Assembly: GCF_002968015.1 (NCBI RefSeq)
Contig: NZ_PUIP01000018.1
Location: forward strand, 1 to 64,000
DNA from: Massilia phosphatilytica
Lineage (GTDB): Bacteria; Pseudomonadota; Gammaproteobacteria; Burkholderiales; Burkholderiaceae_D
Direction of reading: 5' to 3'
Length of the DNA stretch: 64,000 bases
Shown here: positions 7,658 through 15,318 of the stretch, one piece after another
How the letters are laid out: each line of letters starts with the position of its first letter
Numbering within the stretch: position 1 is the first letter of the stretch
Notes under the pieces: generated by a model
What the model was told of the DNA's origin: nothing
Databases searched by the model: none
The model's input: the letters and a program-made list of their open reading frames with translations, nothing else
Program-made: the position numbers and the translations under genes

Positions 7658-8806
7658 ATGAAAAAGTTAATCGCGGCCCTCGCCGCCAGTGCCCTTTTGA
7701 TGTCGGCCGCCCAAGCGCAGCAGGTGCCGGCTCCGCAAATCGCCGCCCGTTCGTGGCTGCTGCTGGACGCCACCAGCGGCCAGATCATCGCCTCGCAGGA
7801 TCCGGATTCCCGCATCGAGCCGGCGTCGCTCACCAAGGTCATGACGGCCTACGTCGTGTTCGAAGCCCTGCGCGACAAGAAGATCACGCTGGACCAGATG
7901 GTCAACGTGTCGGTCCGCGCCTGGAAGGTCGACGGCAGCAGCTCGAAGATGTTCATCGACCCGGCCACCCCGGTCAAGATCAACGACCTGCTGTACGGCC
8001 TGATGGTCCAGTCGGGTAATGACGCGGCCGTGGCGCTGGCCGAAGCCGTCGCCGGCGACGAAGCAACGTTCGTCACCCTGATGAACCGCGACGCCGAGCG
8101 CATGGGCATGAAGAACACCAGGTTCGCCAACCCGCACGGCCTGCCGTCGCCGGACAACTACTCGACCGCGCGCGACCTGTCGATCCTGGCTTCGCGCGTC
8201 ATCAAGGACTTCCCCGAGTTCTACAAGATCGACTCGGTCAAGGAATTCACGTACAACCGCATCAAGCAGCAGAACCGCAACCGCCTGCTGTGGCTGGACC
8301 CGACCGTGGACGGCATGAAGACGGGCCACACGGAAGCGTCGGGCTTCTCGATGATCGCGTCGGCCCACCGCCCGAACGGCCCGGCCGGCGAGCGCCGCCT
8401 GATCTCGGTGCTGTCGGGCGCGACGTCGGACGGCAACCGCACGGCGGAAAGCCAGAAGCTGCTGAACTGGGGCTTCCAGAACTTCGACACCGTCAAGCTG
8501 TATTCGAAAGGCCAGGCCATCCTGACGCCGGAAATCTGGAAGGGCTCGAAGTCGAACGTGAAGATCGGCTTCCCGAACGACGTGTGGGTGACCGTGCCGA
8601 AGGGCGTGGCCCAGAAGATGAAGCCGGTCCTGGAGCGCAAGGACCCGCTGGTCGCGCCGCTGGCCCTGAACAGCCGCGTCGGCACGCTGAAGATGAACGT
8701 CGACGGCAAGCCGCTGCTGGCGCTGCCGGTGGTGGCGCTGGAAGAGGTGCAGGAAGCGTCGATCTTCGGGCGTGCGTGGGACTCGATGCGCTTGTGGATG
8801 AAGTAA
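7658..8806 (+). CDS. D-alanyl-D-alanine carboxypeptidase (PBP5/6 family)
   Basis: A 382-residue penicillin-binding protein that removes the terminal D-Ala from peptidoglycan stem peptides in the periplasm. A signal peptide ends at about AQA-QQ (residue 20). The catalytic motifs are present: SLTK (S57-K60), SGN (119-121) and KTG (221-223). The C-terminal domain from about residue 290 matches the beta-rich PBP5 C-terminal domain, ending in an amphipathic helix (FGRAWDSMRLWMK) that would anchor it to the inner membrane. The ATG at 7658 is preferred because it begins the signal peptide; the frame is open upstream. Length agrees with DacA/DacC. Confidence 0.95.
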   Translation: MKKLIAALAASALLMSAAQAQQVPAPQIAARSWLLLDATSGQIIASQDPDSRIEPASLTKVMTAYVVFEALRDKKITLDQMVNVSVRAWKVDGSSSKMFIDPATPVKINDLLYGLMVQSGNDAAVALAEAVAGDEATFVTLMNRDAERMGMKNTRFANPHGLPSPDNYSTARDLSILASRVIKDFPEFYKIDSVKEFTYNRIKQQNRNRLLWLDPTVDGMKTGHTEASGFSMIASAHRPNGPAGERRLISVLSGATSDGNRTAESQKLLNWGFQNFDTVKLYSKGQAILTPEIWKGSKSNVKIGFPNDVWVTVPKGVAQKMKPVLERKDPLVAPLALNSRVGTLKMNVDGKPLLALPVVALEEVQEASIFGRAWDSMRLWMK

Positions 8807-8840
8807 CATCACCACAACACGATCATTTGAAAGAACGACG

Positions 8841-9770
8841 ATGAGCCTTGCACTGCCCCGCGACCTGTCCTGCCCGCGCATCGCTACCCGCAAGAACGGC
8901 GGCCTCGAACTGTCCCGCATCGTCGCCGGCATGTGGCGCATGGCCGATTGGGACATGACGGTGGAGCAGCGCATCGCCTTCATCGAGCAGTGCATCGCGC
9001 TGGGCGTCACGTCGTTCGATCATGCGGACATCTACGGCAACTACGGTGTCGAAGGCCTGTTCGGCGAAGCCCTGCGCGCCCAGCCGTCGCTGCGCGACCG
9101 CATGGAGCTGATCAGCAAGTGCGGCATCAAGCTGCTGTCGAACAAGCGTCCGCAGCACACGATCCAGCACTACGACACGAGCGCCGCGCACATCGTCGCC
9201 TCGGCCGAGGAATCGCTGCGCCAGCTGCACACGGACCGCCTGGACCTGCTGCTGATCCACCGCCCCGATCCGCTGATGGACTTCGACGAGATCGCCGCCG
9301 CGTTTACGCGCCTGAAGCAGGACGGCAAGGTGCTGCACTTCGGCGTCTCGAACTTCGGCCGCCACCAGTTCGAGGCGCTGAACCGCCGCATCGAACTGTC
9401 CACGAACCAGGTCGAATTCTCGCCGCTGCACGTGGCGCCGATGTTCGACGAGACCTTCGACGGCCTGCAGGATAAAGGCGTGGCGCCCATGATCTGGTCG
9501 CCGCTGGCCGGTGGCCGCCTGTTCACGTCGAACGACGCGAACGCGGAAAGCCTGCGCCTCGTGATCAAGGAAATCGCCGACCGCCTGCACCAGCCGTTCG
9601 CCAGCGTGGTGTTCGCGTGGATCATGCAGCTGCCGTCGCGCCCCATCCCGCTGACGGGCAGCGGCCGCGCCGAGGCAATCGCGGTCGCCGTCGCCGGCAC
9701 CACGTTCCAGCTGTCGCGCGCCGACTGGTTCACGATCCTGCGCGCTGCCCGCGGCCACGAGGTCGCATAA
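8841..9770 (+). CDS. Aldo/keto reductase (YdhF-like)
   Basis: A 309-residue NADPH-dependent oxidoreductase of the aldo/keto reductase family. Catalytic-tetrad candidates are Asp60 and Tyr65 (FDHADIYG), Lys93 (LISKCG) and the His in LLLIHRPDP. The C-terminal part carries the cofactor-binding pattern. The pattern FDHADIYGNYGVE is like the E. coli YdhF group. It lies 11 nt before a DUF156 repressor gene, so the two are probably co-transcribed, which makes the reductase a candidate target or partner of that sensor. Substrate unknown. Confidence 0.9.
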   Translation: MSLALPRDLSCPRIATRKNGGLELSRIVAGMWRMADWDMTVEQRIAFIEQCIALGVTSFDHADIYGNYGVEGLFGEALRAQPSLRDRMELISKCGIKLLSNKRPQHTIQHYDTSAAHIVASAEESLRQLHTDRLDLLLIHRPDPLMDFDEIAAAFTRLKQDGKVLHFGVSNFGRHQFEALNRRIELSTNQVEFSPLHVAPMFDETFDGLQDKGVAPMIWSPLAGGRLFTSNDANAESLRLVIKEIADRLHQPFASVVFAWIMQLPSRPIPLTGSGRAEAIAVAVAGTTFQLSRADWFTILRAARGHEVA

Positions 9771-9781
9771 GCGCCGCCACC

Positions 9782-10090
9782 ATGGGCGAACCCCTCAAGA
9801 TCGTCGCAGGCCGCGCGCTGACGGCGCAGCAGAAGAAGGACCTGCTGAACCGCCTCGCGCGCGTGGAAGGCCAGCTGCGCGGCGTGCAGAAGCTGATCGC
9901 GCTGGCCGATGCGCCGTCCGACTGCGACGCCGTGGCCCAGCAGATGGCCGCCGCGCGCAAGGCGCTGGACCGGTCGTTCGTGCAGCTCCTCACCGCCAGC
10001 ATCGTCACGCAGACGGGCGATGCGGGCGACGTCGAGGAAGCGAAGGCGGCGGCAGCGCATCTGGCCGCCATGTTCGACAAGTTCGCGTAG
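9782..10090 (+). CDS. DUF156 (CsoR/RcnR/FrmR-family) transcriptional repressor, atypical ligands
   Basis: A 102-residue all-helical protein of the metal- or formaldehyde-sensing CsoR/RcnR/FrmR family, with the N-terminal signature NRLARVEGQLRGVQ (residues 23-36). The conserved first-ligand Cys is present at residue 48. By spacing, the positions of the usual His (25 residues later) and second Cys (29 residues later) are Ser73 and Gln77, so the classical Cu(I), Ni/Co or formaldehyde site is incomplete. It follows the aldo/keto reductase gene by 11 nt. Its TAG stop lies inside a REP-like repeat. It may sense an electrophile or another metal, or have lost sensing. Confidence 0.85.
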   Translation: MGEPLKIVAGRALTAQQKKDLLNRLARVEGQLRGVQKLIALADAPSDCDAVAQQMAAARKALDRSFVQLLTASIVTQTGDAGDVEEAKAAAAHLAAMFDKFA

Positions 10091-10164
10091 GGTGGGCACC
10101 CTGTGCCCACGCGGACGTTCGCGCACTGCATACGTTACGCGTGGGCTCGGGGAGCCCACCCTAC
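10087..10164. repeat. REP/BIME-like palindromic doublet between convergent genes
   Basis: GTAGGGTGGGC (10087-10097) is the exact inverse of GCCCACCCTAC (10154-10164). Each arm contains its own hairpin: GTGGGCAC-cct-GTGCCCAC on the left and GTGGGCT-cgggg-AGCCCAC on the right. This is the two-hairpin, head-to-tail inverted arrangement of repetitive extragenic palindromes. It separates the converging DUF156 and pssA genes and could act as a bidirectional transcription barrier. Only one copy was seen in the window. Confidence 0.75.
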
Positions 10165-10168
10165 CGAC

Positions 10169-10951
10169 TCATTCGTCGTCGTACACCTTCGGCGGCGCGA
10201 TCTTCGTCCACCCGCTCTGCCACGCGATGTTCAGCAGCAGCGTCGCACTGATATAAAACACGAAGAACAGCGCGAAAAAACGCGAGCGCAACAGCGCCAG
10301 CAGCACGATGCAGACGACCAGTGCGACGAGGGCCGCCTTCGATTTCGGCTGCTTGGAGCTGGGGAAGCGGATCGTCGACACCATCAGCGTGCCCACCGCG
10401 ACCATCAGCAGCATGACGAGGAAGGCGCCGGCCATGTCGGCCACCGGGTCCGGCCACGCAACCACCACCGAGGCCACGCACGCCGCGCCGGCCGTGATCG
10501 GCATGCCGACGAAGTAGCGCGGGTCCGTCTTCCCGACCATCACGTTGAAGCGCGCCAGGCGCAACGCGCCGCAGGCCACGAACACGAAGCACGCCAGGCC
10601 GCCCATGCGCACGAGAGTCGGGTGCGCGGCGCCCATCTGGGCGAAGCCGTAGCAGTACAGCAGCAGGCCCGGGGCGCAGCCGAAATTCATCACGTCGGCG
10701 ATGGAGTCAAGCTGCACGCCGAACGCGGACTGGGTGTTGGTGGCGCGAGCGACGAAGCCGTCGAGGGCATCGAACACGCCGGCCAGCACCAGCAGGATCG
10801 CGGCCAGGCGATAGTCGGACGGGTCGCCCACGGGCGCGTTGTCGACCGAGATCACGATGCTGCCGAATCCGCAGGCAATCGACAGCAGGGTCACGAAGCT
10901 GGGCAGGGCAAACTTGGCGCGTGCGAGGCGCTGCTGGCGGGTCTGGTTCAC
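10169..10951 (-). CDS. pssA: CDP-diacylglycerol--serine O-phosphatidyltransferase
   Basis: A 260-residue polytopic inner-membrane enzyme that makes phosphatidylserine, the precursor of phosphatidylethanolamine. It shows the CDP-alcohol phosphotransferase motif DG-x2-AR-x8-G-x3-D-x3-D, seen as DGFVARATNTQSAFGVQLD followed by SIAD. About eight hydrophobic segments are visible. It starts with GTG (MNQTRQQR); no better in-frame ATG lies upstream. It stands alone, convergent with the DUF156 gene and divergent from the CAP-domain gene. Length is that of the membrane-type (type II) enzyme. Confidence 0.94.
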   Translation of the reverse strand: MNQTRQQRLARAKFALPSFVTLLSIACGFGSIVISVDNAPVGDPSDYRLAAILLVLAGVFDALDGFVARATNTQSAFGVQLDSIADVMNFGCAPGLLLYCYGFAQMGAAHPTLVRMGGLACFVFVACGALRLARFNVMVGKTDPRYFVGMPITAGAACVASVVVAWPDPVADMAGAFLVMLLMVAVGTLMVSTIRFPSSKQPKSKAALVALVVCIVLLALLRSRFFALFFVFYISATLLLNIAWQSGWTKIAPPKVYDDE

Positions 10952-11098
10952 TGAGAGATTCGTTATAAGCGAAATAATGGCTTATTTTACATGGGCTTAT
11001 GCTGAGGCCGCGTTTGTCCTTACGATCGTCACCGGGCACCGATTTCGCCTAGAATGGAGGCTCTTTTACCCCATCAGGACGGACGCCGGGAGTTTGAT

Positions 11099-12064
11099 AT
11101 GATGAACAGTATGCTTCGCGTGCGGCAGGTCGCCCTCGCCTGCACTGCGGCGTGGGCGCTGGTCGCCTGCGGCGGCGGCGGTGGTGGCGGCAGCAATGCC
11201 GGCGCCCCGAACGTGACGCCCTCGACCGGATTCTCGGGACAGGACGCCTCGGCGCCCACGGCGACGAACAACATCGCCACCGATGGGCTGAACTGGATTA
11301 ACTACCGCCGCAGCCAAATCGGCATGCCGGTCCTGGCGCGCAACGGTGTCATCGACACCGCGGCCCAGGGCCATTCCGATTACCAGCGCATCAACAACGT
11401 CGTGACCCACGACCAGACGACCGGCAAGACCGGCTACACGGGGGCGCGCCTGCAGGACCGCCTGACGAATGCCGGCTACGTGTTCGGGCAGCCGAATGCG
11501 ATCGGCGAAGTGATTTCGGCAACCTCGAACGGTTCCGGCTTCTACATGGCCGAAGAACTCATCACGGCGATCTACCACCGCTTCGTGATCTTCGAGCCCG
11601 TGTTCAGGGAAATCGGCGCGGGCGCCGCGACGACGTCCGCCAACTACAGTTACTTTACCGCCGACTTCGTCGCCAACAGCGGCTACGGCACCGGCATCGC
11701 CACGGGCACGATCGTGACGTGGCCGTTCAATGGCCAGACCCAGGTCGCGCCCAATTTCAACAGCGACTACGAGGAACCGGATCCCGTCCCCGACCGCAAC
11801 GAAGTGGGCTACCCGGTCAGCGTACACACGAATCTCACGCGCAAGCTGACGGTCCAGAGCTTCACGATCCGCGCGCACGGGTCGAATACCGACCTGGCGA
11901 CGCGCCTGCTGGCCCAGGGCCAGGACGCGAACACGACGACGCAATCGGCGGCGGCCATCGTGCCGCTGGCCAGGCTGGCGTCCGCCACCACGTATGACGT
12001 AAGCTTCACGGGCGCCGTCGACGGCGTCGCCGTCAGCCGCAGCTGGTCCTTCACGACAAAATAA
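11099..12064 (+). CDS. CAP (SCP-like) domain lipoprotein
   Basis: A 321-residue predicted lipoprotein: signal peptide with lipobox LVAC (Cys24) followed by a run of seven glycines. Residues about 55-200 match a CAP/SCP-like domain, with GLNWINYRRSQIG, an internal HSDYQ and the NAIGEVIS stretch. The C-terminal 90 residues look like a separate beta-rich, Ig-like module (RKLTVQSFTI...SRSWSFTT). CAP proteins have varied or unknown activities in bacteria. The start is the first of two adjacent ATGs (11099/11102). Its TAA stop overlaps the ATG of the HPt gene (TAATG), implying coupled translation. Confidence 0.85.
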   Translation: MMNSMLRVRQVALACTAAWALVACGGGGGGGSNAGAPNVTPSTGFSGQDASAPTATNNIATDGLNWINYRRSQIGMPVLARNGVIDTAAQGHSDYQRINNVVTHDQTTGKTGYTGARLQDRLTNAGYVFGQPNAIGEVISATSNGSGFYMAEELITAIYHRFVIFEPVFREIGAGAATTSANYSYFTADFVANSGYGTGIATGTIVTWPFNGQTQVAPNFNSDYEEPDPVPDRNEVGYPVSVHTNLTRKLTVQSFTIRAHGSNTDLATRLLAQGQDANTTTQSAAAIVPLARLASATTYDVSFTGAVDGVAVSRSWSFTTK

Positions 12065-12684
12065 TGCGCATGGACAGTCCCGACCACCGTTCCCCGCCAG
12101 ACGCGCACGATGCCCCCGCCGTGAACCACGCGGGCGGCATCGCACGCCTGATGGGCGACGGGGCCTTGTTCGGACGCGTCCTCGCGCGCTTCCGCAACGA
12201 ATACCGCCAGGCCGCAGCCGGTGTCCGCACCGCGCACGACCAGGGCGACACCACGCTGGCACTCCGTCTCGTCCACACGCTGAAAGGTGCCGCCGGCATG
12301 ATCGAGGCGGTGCCGCTGCGGCGCCAGGCGGACGTCGTGGAACGCCTGCTGCGCACGGGCGCGGGCGATGTCCACGGCAGCCTCACGCGCCTGCAGGATG
12401 AACTGGAACGGGTGTTGTGCGAACTGGACGCGCTGGCGCTCACCTTGCCGGAACGCCGTCCCGCGGCGCCGGTGCAGCGGCCGGCCGAGATGGATCACGA
12501 TATCGTCGACCGCCTGATGACGCTGCTCGACGAAGGTAATGGCGATGCAGTCGACCTCGTGCGCGAAGGGGCCGACGCGCTGGCCGCACAACTCGGGGAA
12601 GAAAATTATCGCCAGGTGGCGGACCTGGTCGAAGGCTTCGACTTCGACGGCGCCCTGGCGCTGCTGCGCGAACGGACCGGTTGA
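12064..12684 (+). CDS. Hpt (histidine phosphotransfer) domain protein
   Basis: A 206-residue soluble protein. Residues about 20-115 form an HPt domain with the phosphorylatable His71 in the motif VHTLKGAAGMI. The second half, about residues 140-206, is predicted helical and acidic and resembles a second, degenerate four-helix module (MTLLDEGNGDAVDLV) without an obvious HxxKG. HPt proteins relay phosphate from hybrid kinases to response regulators, but no kinase or regulator is encoded nearby. It is coupled by a one-base overlap to the secreted CAP-domain lipoprotein, an unusual pairing. Confidence 0.85.
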   Translation: MRMDSPDHRSPPDAHDAPAVNHAGGIARLMGDGALFGRVLARFRNEYRQAAAGVRTAHDQGDTTLALRLVHTLKGAAGMIEAVPLRRQADVVERLLRTGAGDVHGSLTRLQDELERVLCELDALALTLPERRPAAPVQRPAEMDHDIVDRLMTLLDEGNGDAVDLVREGADALAAQLGEENYRQVADLVEGFDFDGALALLRERTG

Positions 12685-12704
12685 CGGCGCCGCGCAGCCT
12701 GCGT

Positions 12705-12917
12705 TCAGCGGTTGTATTCCGCTTCTTCGTCGAACGAATCGGCACAGGATTTGCCGCAGAAACGGCGTACGCTGTCGAGCGGTTTGTCGCAATACCAGCA
12801 CGCGCCCTTGGGCGGCAGGCTCAGGCGGGCGGGCACCGGCGTCGCACTCATGGGCGCCCCAACGGCCGGATCGACAGGCACGCTCTTGTCCGGAACACTT
12901 TCCTGTATCGTTTCCAA
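12705..12917 (-). CDS. Small zinc-ribbon-like protein
   Basis: A 70-residue hypothetical protein whose C-terminal half holds CWYC and, 11 residues on, CGKSC: a four-cysteine zinc-ribbon pattern (CxxC...CxxxC). The first half is Pro/Val-rich and probably disordered. The start is a TTG codon at 12917 preceded by the strong Shine-Dalgarno stretch AAGGGGGGAA; an internal ATG at 12851 would leave a 48-residue protein. The ending DEEAEYNR is strongly acidic. Function unknown; small proteins of this kind occur widely in Burkholderiales. Confidence 0.72.
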   Translation of the reverse strand: METIQESVPDKSVPVDPAVGAPMSATPVPARLSLPPKGACWYCDKPLDSVRRFCGKSCADSFDEEAEYNR

Positions 12918-13240
12918 GATTCCCCCCTTACCGGCAGCACGTCAGTAACGCTGAGATTACTTTAGTGGAACACCGTGTGCATGAGAAAGCGCAAGCGCGC
13001 TTGTGCCCGCTTCTGCGGTACGTGGTCTTTCAAACCAGTGTGCGCCGATTGCGCTACCTCTGCAACGCCTGTTGCCCACGAGTTATCAAGAAACAACAGT
13101 CACGGTGCCCCCACGTCATCGTCGCCGATGCCGGACCATCCAACTGCCCGAAATAATAGCAGTATCGGCAATGCGTGCGCCGGGCCATTCAATCGTGCGA
13201 GGCCGTCGTGTCAGATTTGCGACGAGTACGCCAAATACCG
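12918..13240. other. Intergenic stretch without a supported gene
   Basis: This 323-nt gap lies between two leftward genes. It should hold the promoter of the zinc-ribbon gene near its left end, but no convincing -35/-10 pair was found. GTAA-cgctgaga-TTAC at about 12944-12959 is a minor inverted repeat. Open frames across it have no family resemblance or ribosome binding sites. Confidence 0.5.
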
Positions 13241-13810
13241 TCAGCGCGCCGGTTCCAGCGTGACGAACAGGGCGCCGGGCGCCGTCTCGAGGCGGGTCGG
13301 AACGAATTGCACGCCGGCGTAGCGCAGGTCGTCGGGGTGGAAGGTATAGACCGGCATGTCGCGCATCAGTTGATTCACAAGCAGGTCGGCCGCGCGGCCC
13401 AGGTCGCGCACGCGGTTGCCGTCCATGCCTTCGACGTCGAAGCTGTCGACGTGCGTCGCGGACAGGACGACGGCATTGCGCACGTTGTCCAGCACCAGGT
13501 GGCCGGACATGGCCAGCGTGCCGTTCCACGACTGGCGCACGAACGGCGGCGACACGGACACGTCGAGCGCGAGGCCCACGCGGTCGGTCTCCGGCATGAT
13601 CGCGAGGCGCGGCCGGGTCAGTTGCACGTCGAACAGCTCGAGCATGCGGTTGCGCAGCGGGAAGCGGCGTTCCAGGCCGGCCTGCAAACGGGATTGCGAC
13701 AGTTCGACGCGGCGCGGTCCGATCATCGTCGCGCACGATGCCAGCAGGCCGGTGCCCGCCAGTGCCAGCGCCGTCTTGCCGAACTGCCGTCTCGTCATCG
13801 CCGTCATCAT
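13241..13810 (-). CDS. DUF1439 lipoprotein (YceB-like)
   Basis: A 189-residue predicted lipoprotein. The N-terminus has a twin-arginine-like start (TRRQFGKTALALAG) running into the lipobox LLASC (Cys26). The mature part matches the DUF1439/YceB family: RVELSQSRLQAGLERRFPL, then alternating beta strands, ending in the family's VQFVPTRLETAPGALFVTLEP pattern. E. coli YceB is a periplasmic/outer-membrane lipoprotein of unknown role with a lipid-binding-like fold. Whether export is by Tat or Sec cannot be settled from sequence. It follows mnmE by 63 nt on the same strand. Confidence 0.87.
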   Translation of the reverse strand: MMTAMTRRQFGKTALALAGTGLLASCATMIGPRRVELSQSRLQAGLERRFPLRNRMLELFDVQLTRPRLAIMPETDRVGLALDVSVSPPFVRQSWNGTLAMSGHLVLDNVRNAVVLSATHVDSFDVEGMDGNRVRDLGRAADLLVNQLMRDMPVYTFHPDDLRYAGVQFVPTRLETAPGALFVTLEPAR

Positions 13811-13873
13811 CTGCCTCGTTCGTCCATGGATGGGGTGAAGCCTAGCACACCAACCACGCGGATCATTTGTCGC

Positions 13874-15253
13874 TTACTTACCGATACAGAATCGGCTGAA
13901 GATCACGCCAAGCAGATCGTCCGGCGTGAACTGCCCGGTAATGCTGGACAGCTGATCCTGCGCGAGCCGCAGCTCCTCCGCGAACAGGTCGAGCGACTGG
14001 TCATCCTGCGCCGCGTGCTCGGCGGCGAACCGCAGGTGCTCGCGCGCCTGGCGCAACGCGACGAGGTGGCGTTCGCGCGCGAGGTACAGCGACTCGCCCG
14101 TCTGCTGCCAGCCGGCGATGCGCAGCAGTTCCGCGCGCAGCAGGTCGATGCCGATCTTTTCGTGCGCGGACAAATAGATGTTGATGGCGTCGGTGCCCTG
14201 GTCCACGGACGGCTGGTGGCCCGACAGGTCGATCTTGTTCCAGATGCGCACGACGGGCACGCCGGCCGGGAACGCGGCGACGATGTCCTCGTCGGCCTTG
14301 GCCGGGCCGAGGCTTGCGTCGAGCAGGTGCAGGATCACGTCCGCCTTGCCGACCTCGCCCCACGTGCGCTCGATGCCGATGCGTTCTACAACGTCGATGC
14401 CCTCGTCGATGGCGCGGATGCCGGCCGTGTCGACGATGTTCAGCGGGATGCCCTCGACCTGGATCGTCTCGCTGACTTTATCGCGCGTCGTGCCCGCGAT
14501 CGGCGTGACGATGGCGACGTCGGATCCGGCCAGCGCGTTCAGCAGCGACGATTTACCGACGTTCGGCTGGCCGACCAGCACGACATTCAAGCCCTCGCGC
14601 AGCAGCGCGCCCTGGGCGGCCTGGCGGAATACGGCTTCCAGTGCGTCGACGATGCCCTTCAACTGGCCGCGCGCATTGGATTTCTCGAGGAAGTCGATCT
14701 CCTCTTCCGGGAAGTCGAGCGTGGCTTCGACGAGCATGCGCAGGTTGATCGTCTTCTCGACCAGCTCGTGCACGACCTTCGAGAACGCGCCGGACAGCGA
14801 TTGCGACGCCGATTTCGCGGCGGCCTCGGTGGACGCGTCGATCAGGTCGGCGACGGCTTCCGCCTGCGCGAGATCGAGCTTGTCGTTCAGGAAGGCGCGG
14901 CGCGTGAATTCGCCCGGCTCGGCAAGGCGCAGGTCCAGGTCGCGGCCCGCTTCCAGCACGCGCGCGAGCAGCATGCGCAGCACGACAGGGCCGCCGTGGC
15001 CCTGCAGTTCCAGCACGTCCTCGCCGGTGTACGAATGGGGCGCCTTGAAGTACAGCGCGAGCCCTTCGTCGATGACGGTGCCCGCGGGGTCCTTGAACGG
15101 CAGATAGGTGGCATGGCGGGGCGCCAGCGTCGTGCCGGGGAACAGCGCGGCCACGAGGGCGGACAAGTCCTTGCCGGAGGCGCGTACCACGCCGATGCCG
15201 CCGCGTCCGGGGGCGGTGGCGATGGCGGCGATGGGAGAAGTATCGAGTTTCAT
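13874..15253 (-). CDS. mnmE: tRNA uridine-5-carboxymethylaminomethyl(34) synthesis GTPase
   Basis: A 459-residue GTPase that works with MnmG to modify U34 in the wobble position of several tRNAs. It begins MKLDTSPIAAIATAPGRGG (tetrahydrofolate-binding N-domain), carries the G domain with P-loop GQPNVGKSS, G2/G3 around TTRD and DTAGI, and NKID, and ends with the hallmark CIGK whose Cys is essential. The ATG at 15253 is chosen by family start; the frame remains open upstream through the yidC terminator. Length matches E. coli MnmE (454). Confidence 0.97.
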   Translation of the reverse strand: MKLDTSPIAAIATAPGRGGIGVVRASGKDLSALVAALFPGTTLAPRHATYLPFKDPAGTVIDEGLALYFKAPHSYTGEDVLELQGHGGPVVLRMLLARVLEAGRDLDLRLAEPGEFTRRAFLNDKLDLAQAEAVADLIDASTEAAAKSASQSLSGAFSKVVHELVEKTINLRMLVEATLDFPEEEIDFLEKSNARGQLKGIVDALEAVFRQAAQGALLREGLNVVLVGQPNVGKSSLLNALAGSDVAIVTPIAGTTRDKVSETIQVEGIPLNIVDTAGIRAIDEGIDVVERIGIERTWGEVGKADVILHLLDASLGPAKADEDIVAAFPAGVPVVRIWNKIDLSGHQPSVDQGTDAINIYLSAHEKIGIDLLRAELLRIAGWQQTGESLYLARERHLVALRQAREHLRFAAEHAAQDDQSLDLFAEELRLAQDQLSSITGQFTPDDLLGVIFSRFCIGK

Positions 15254-15273
15254 GGTCGGATTGTAGTGCGAAT

Positions 15274-15301
15274 AAAAAAGCCCGTGCGGACACGGGCTTT
15301 T
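15274..15301 (-). terminator. Rho-independent terminator after yidC
   Basis: On the minus strand a perfect 10-bp stem (AAAGCCCGTG/CACGGGCTTT) with a TCCG loop is followed by a run of six T. It lies between the yidC stop and the mnmE start, so it ends the rpmH-rnpA-yidD-yidC transcript; mnmE must use another promoter or read-through. Confidence 0.88.
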
Positions 15302-15318
15302 CGGTCGCCGGGCCGGTA

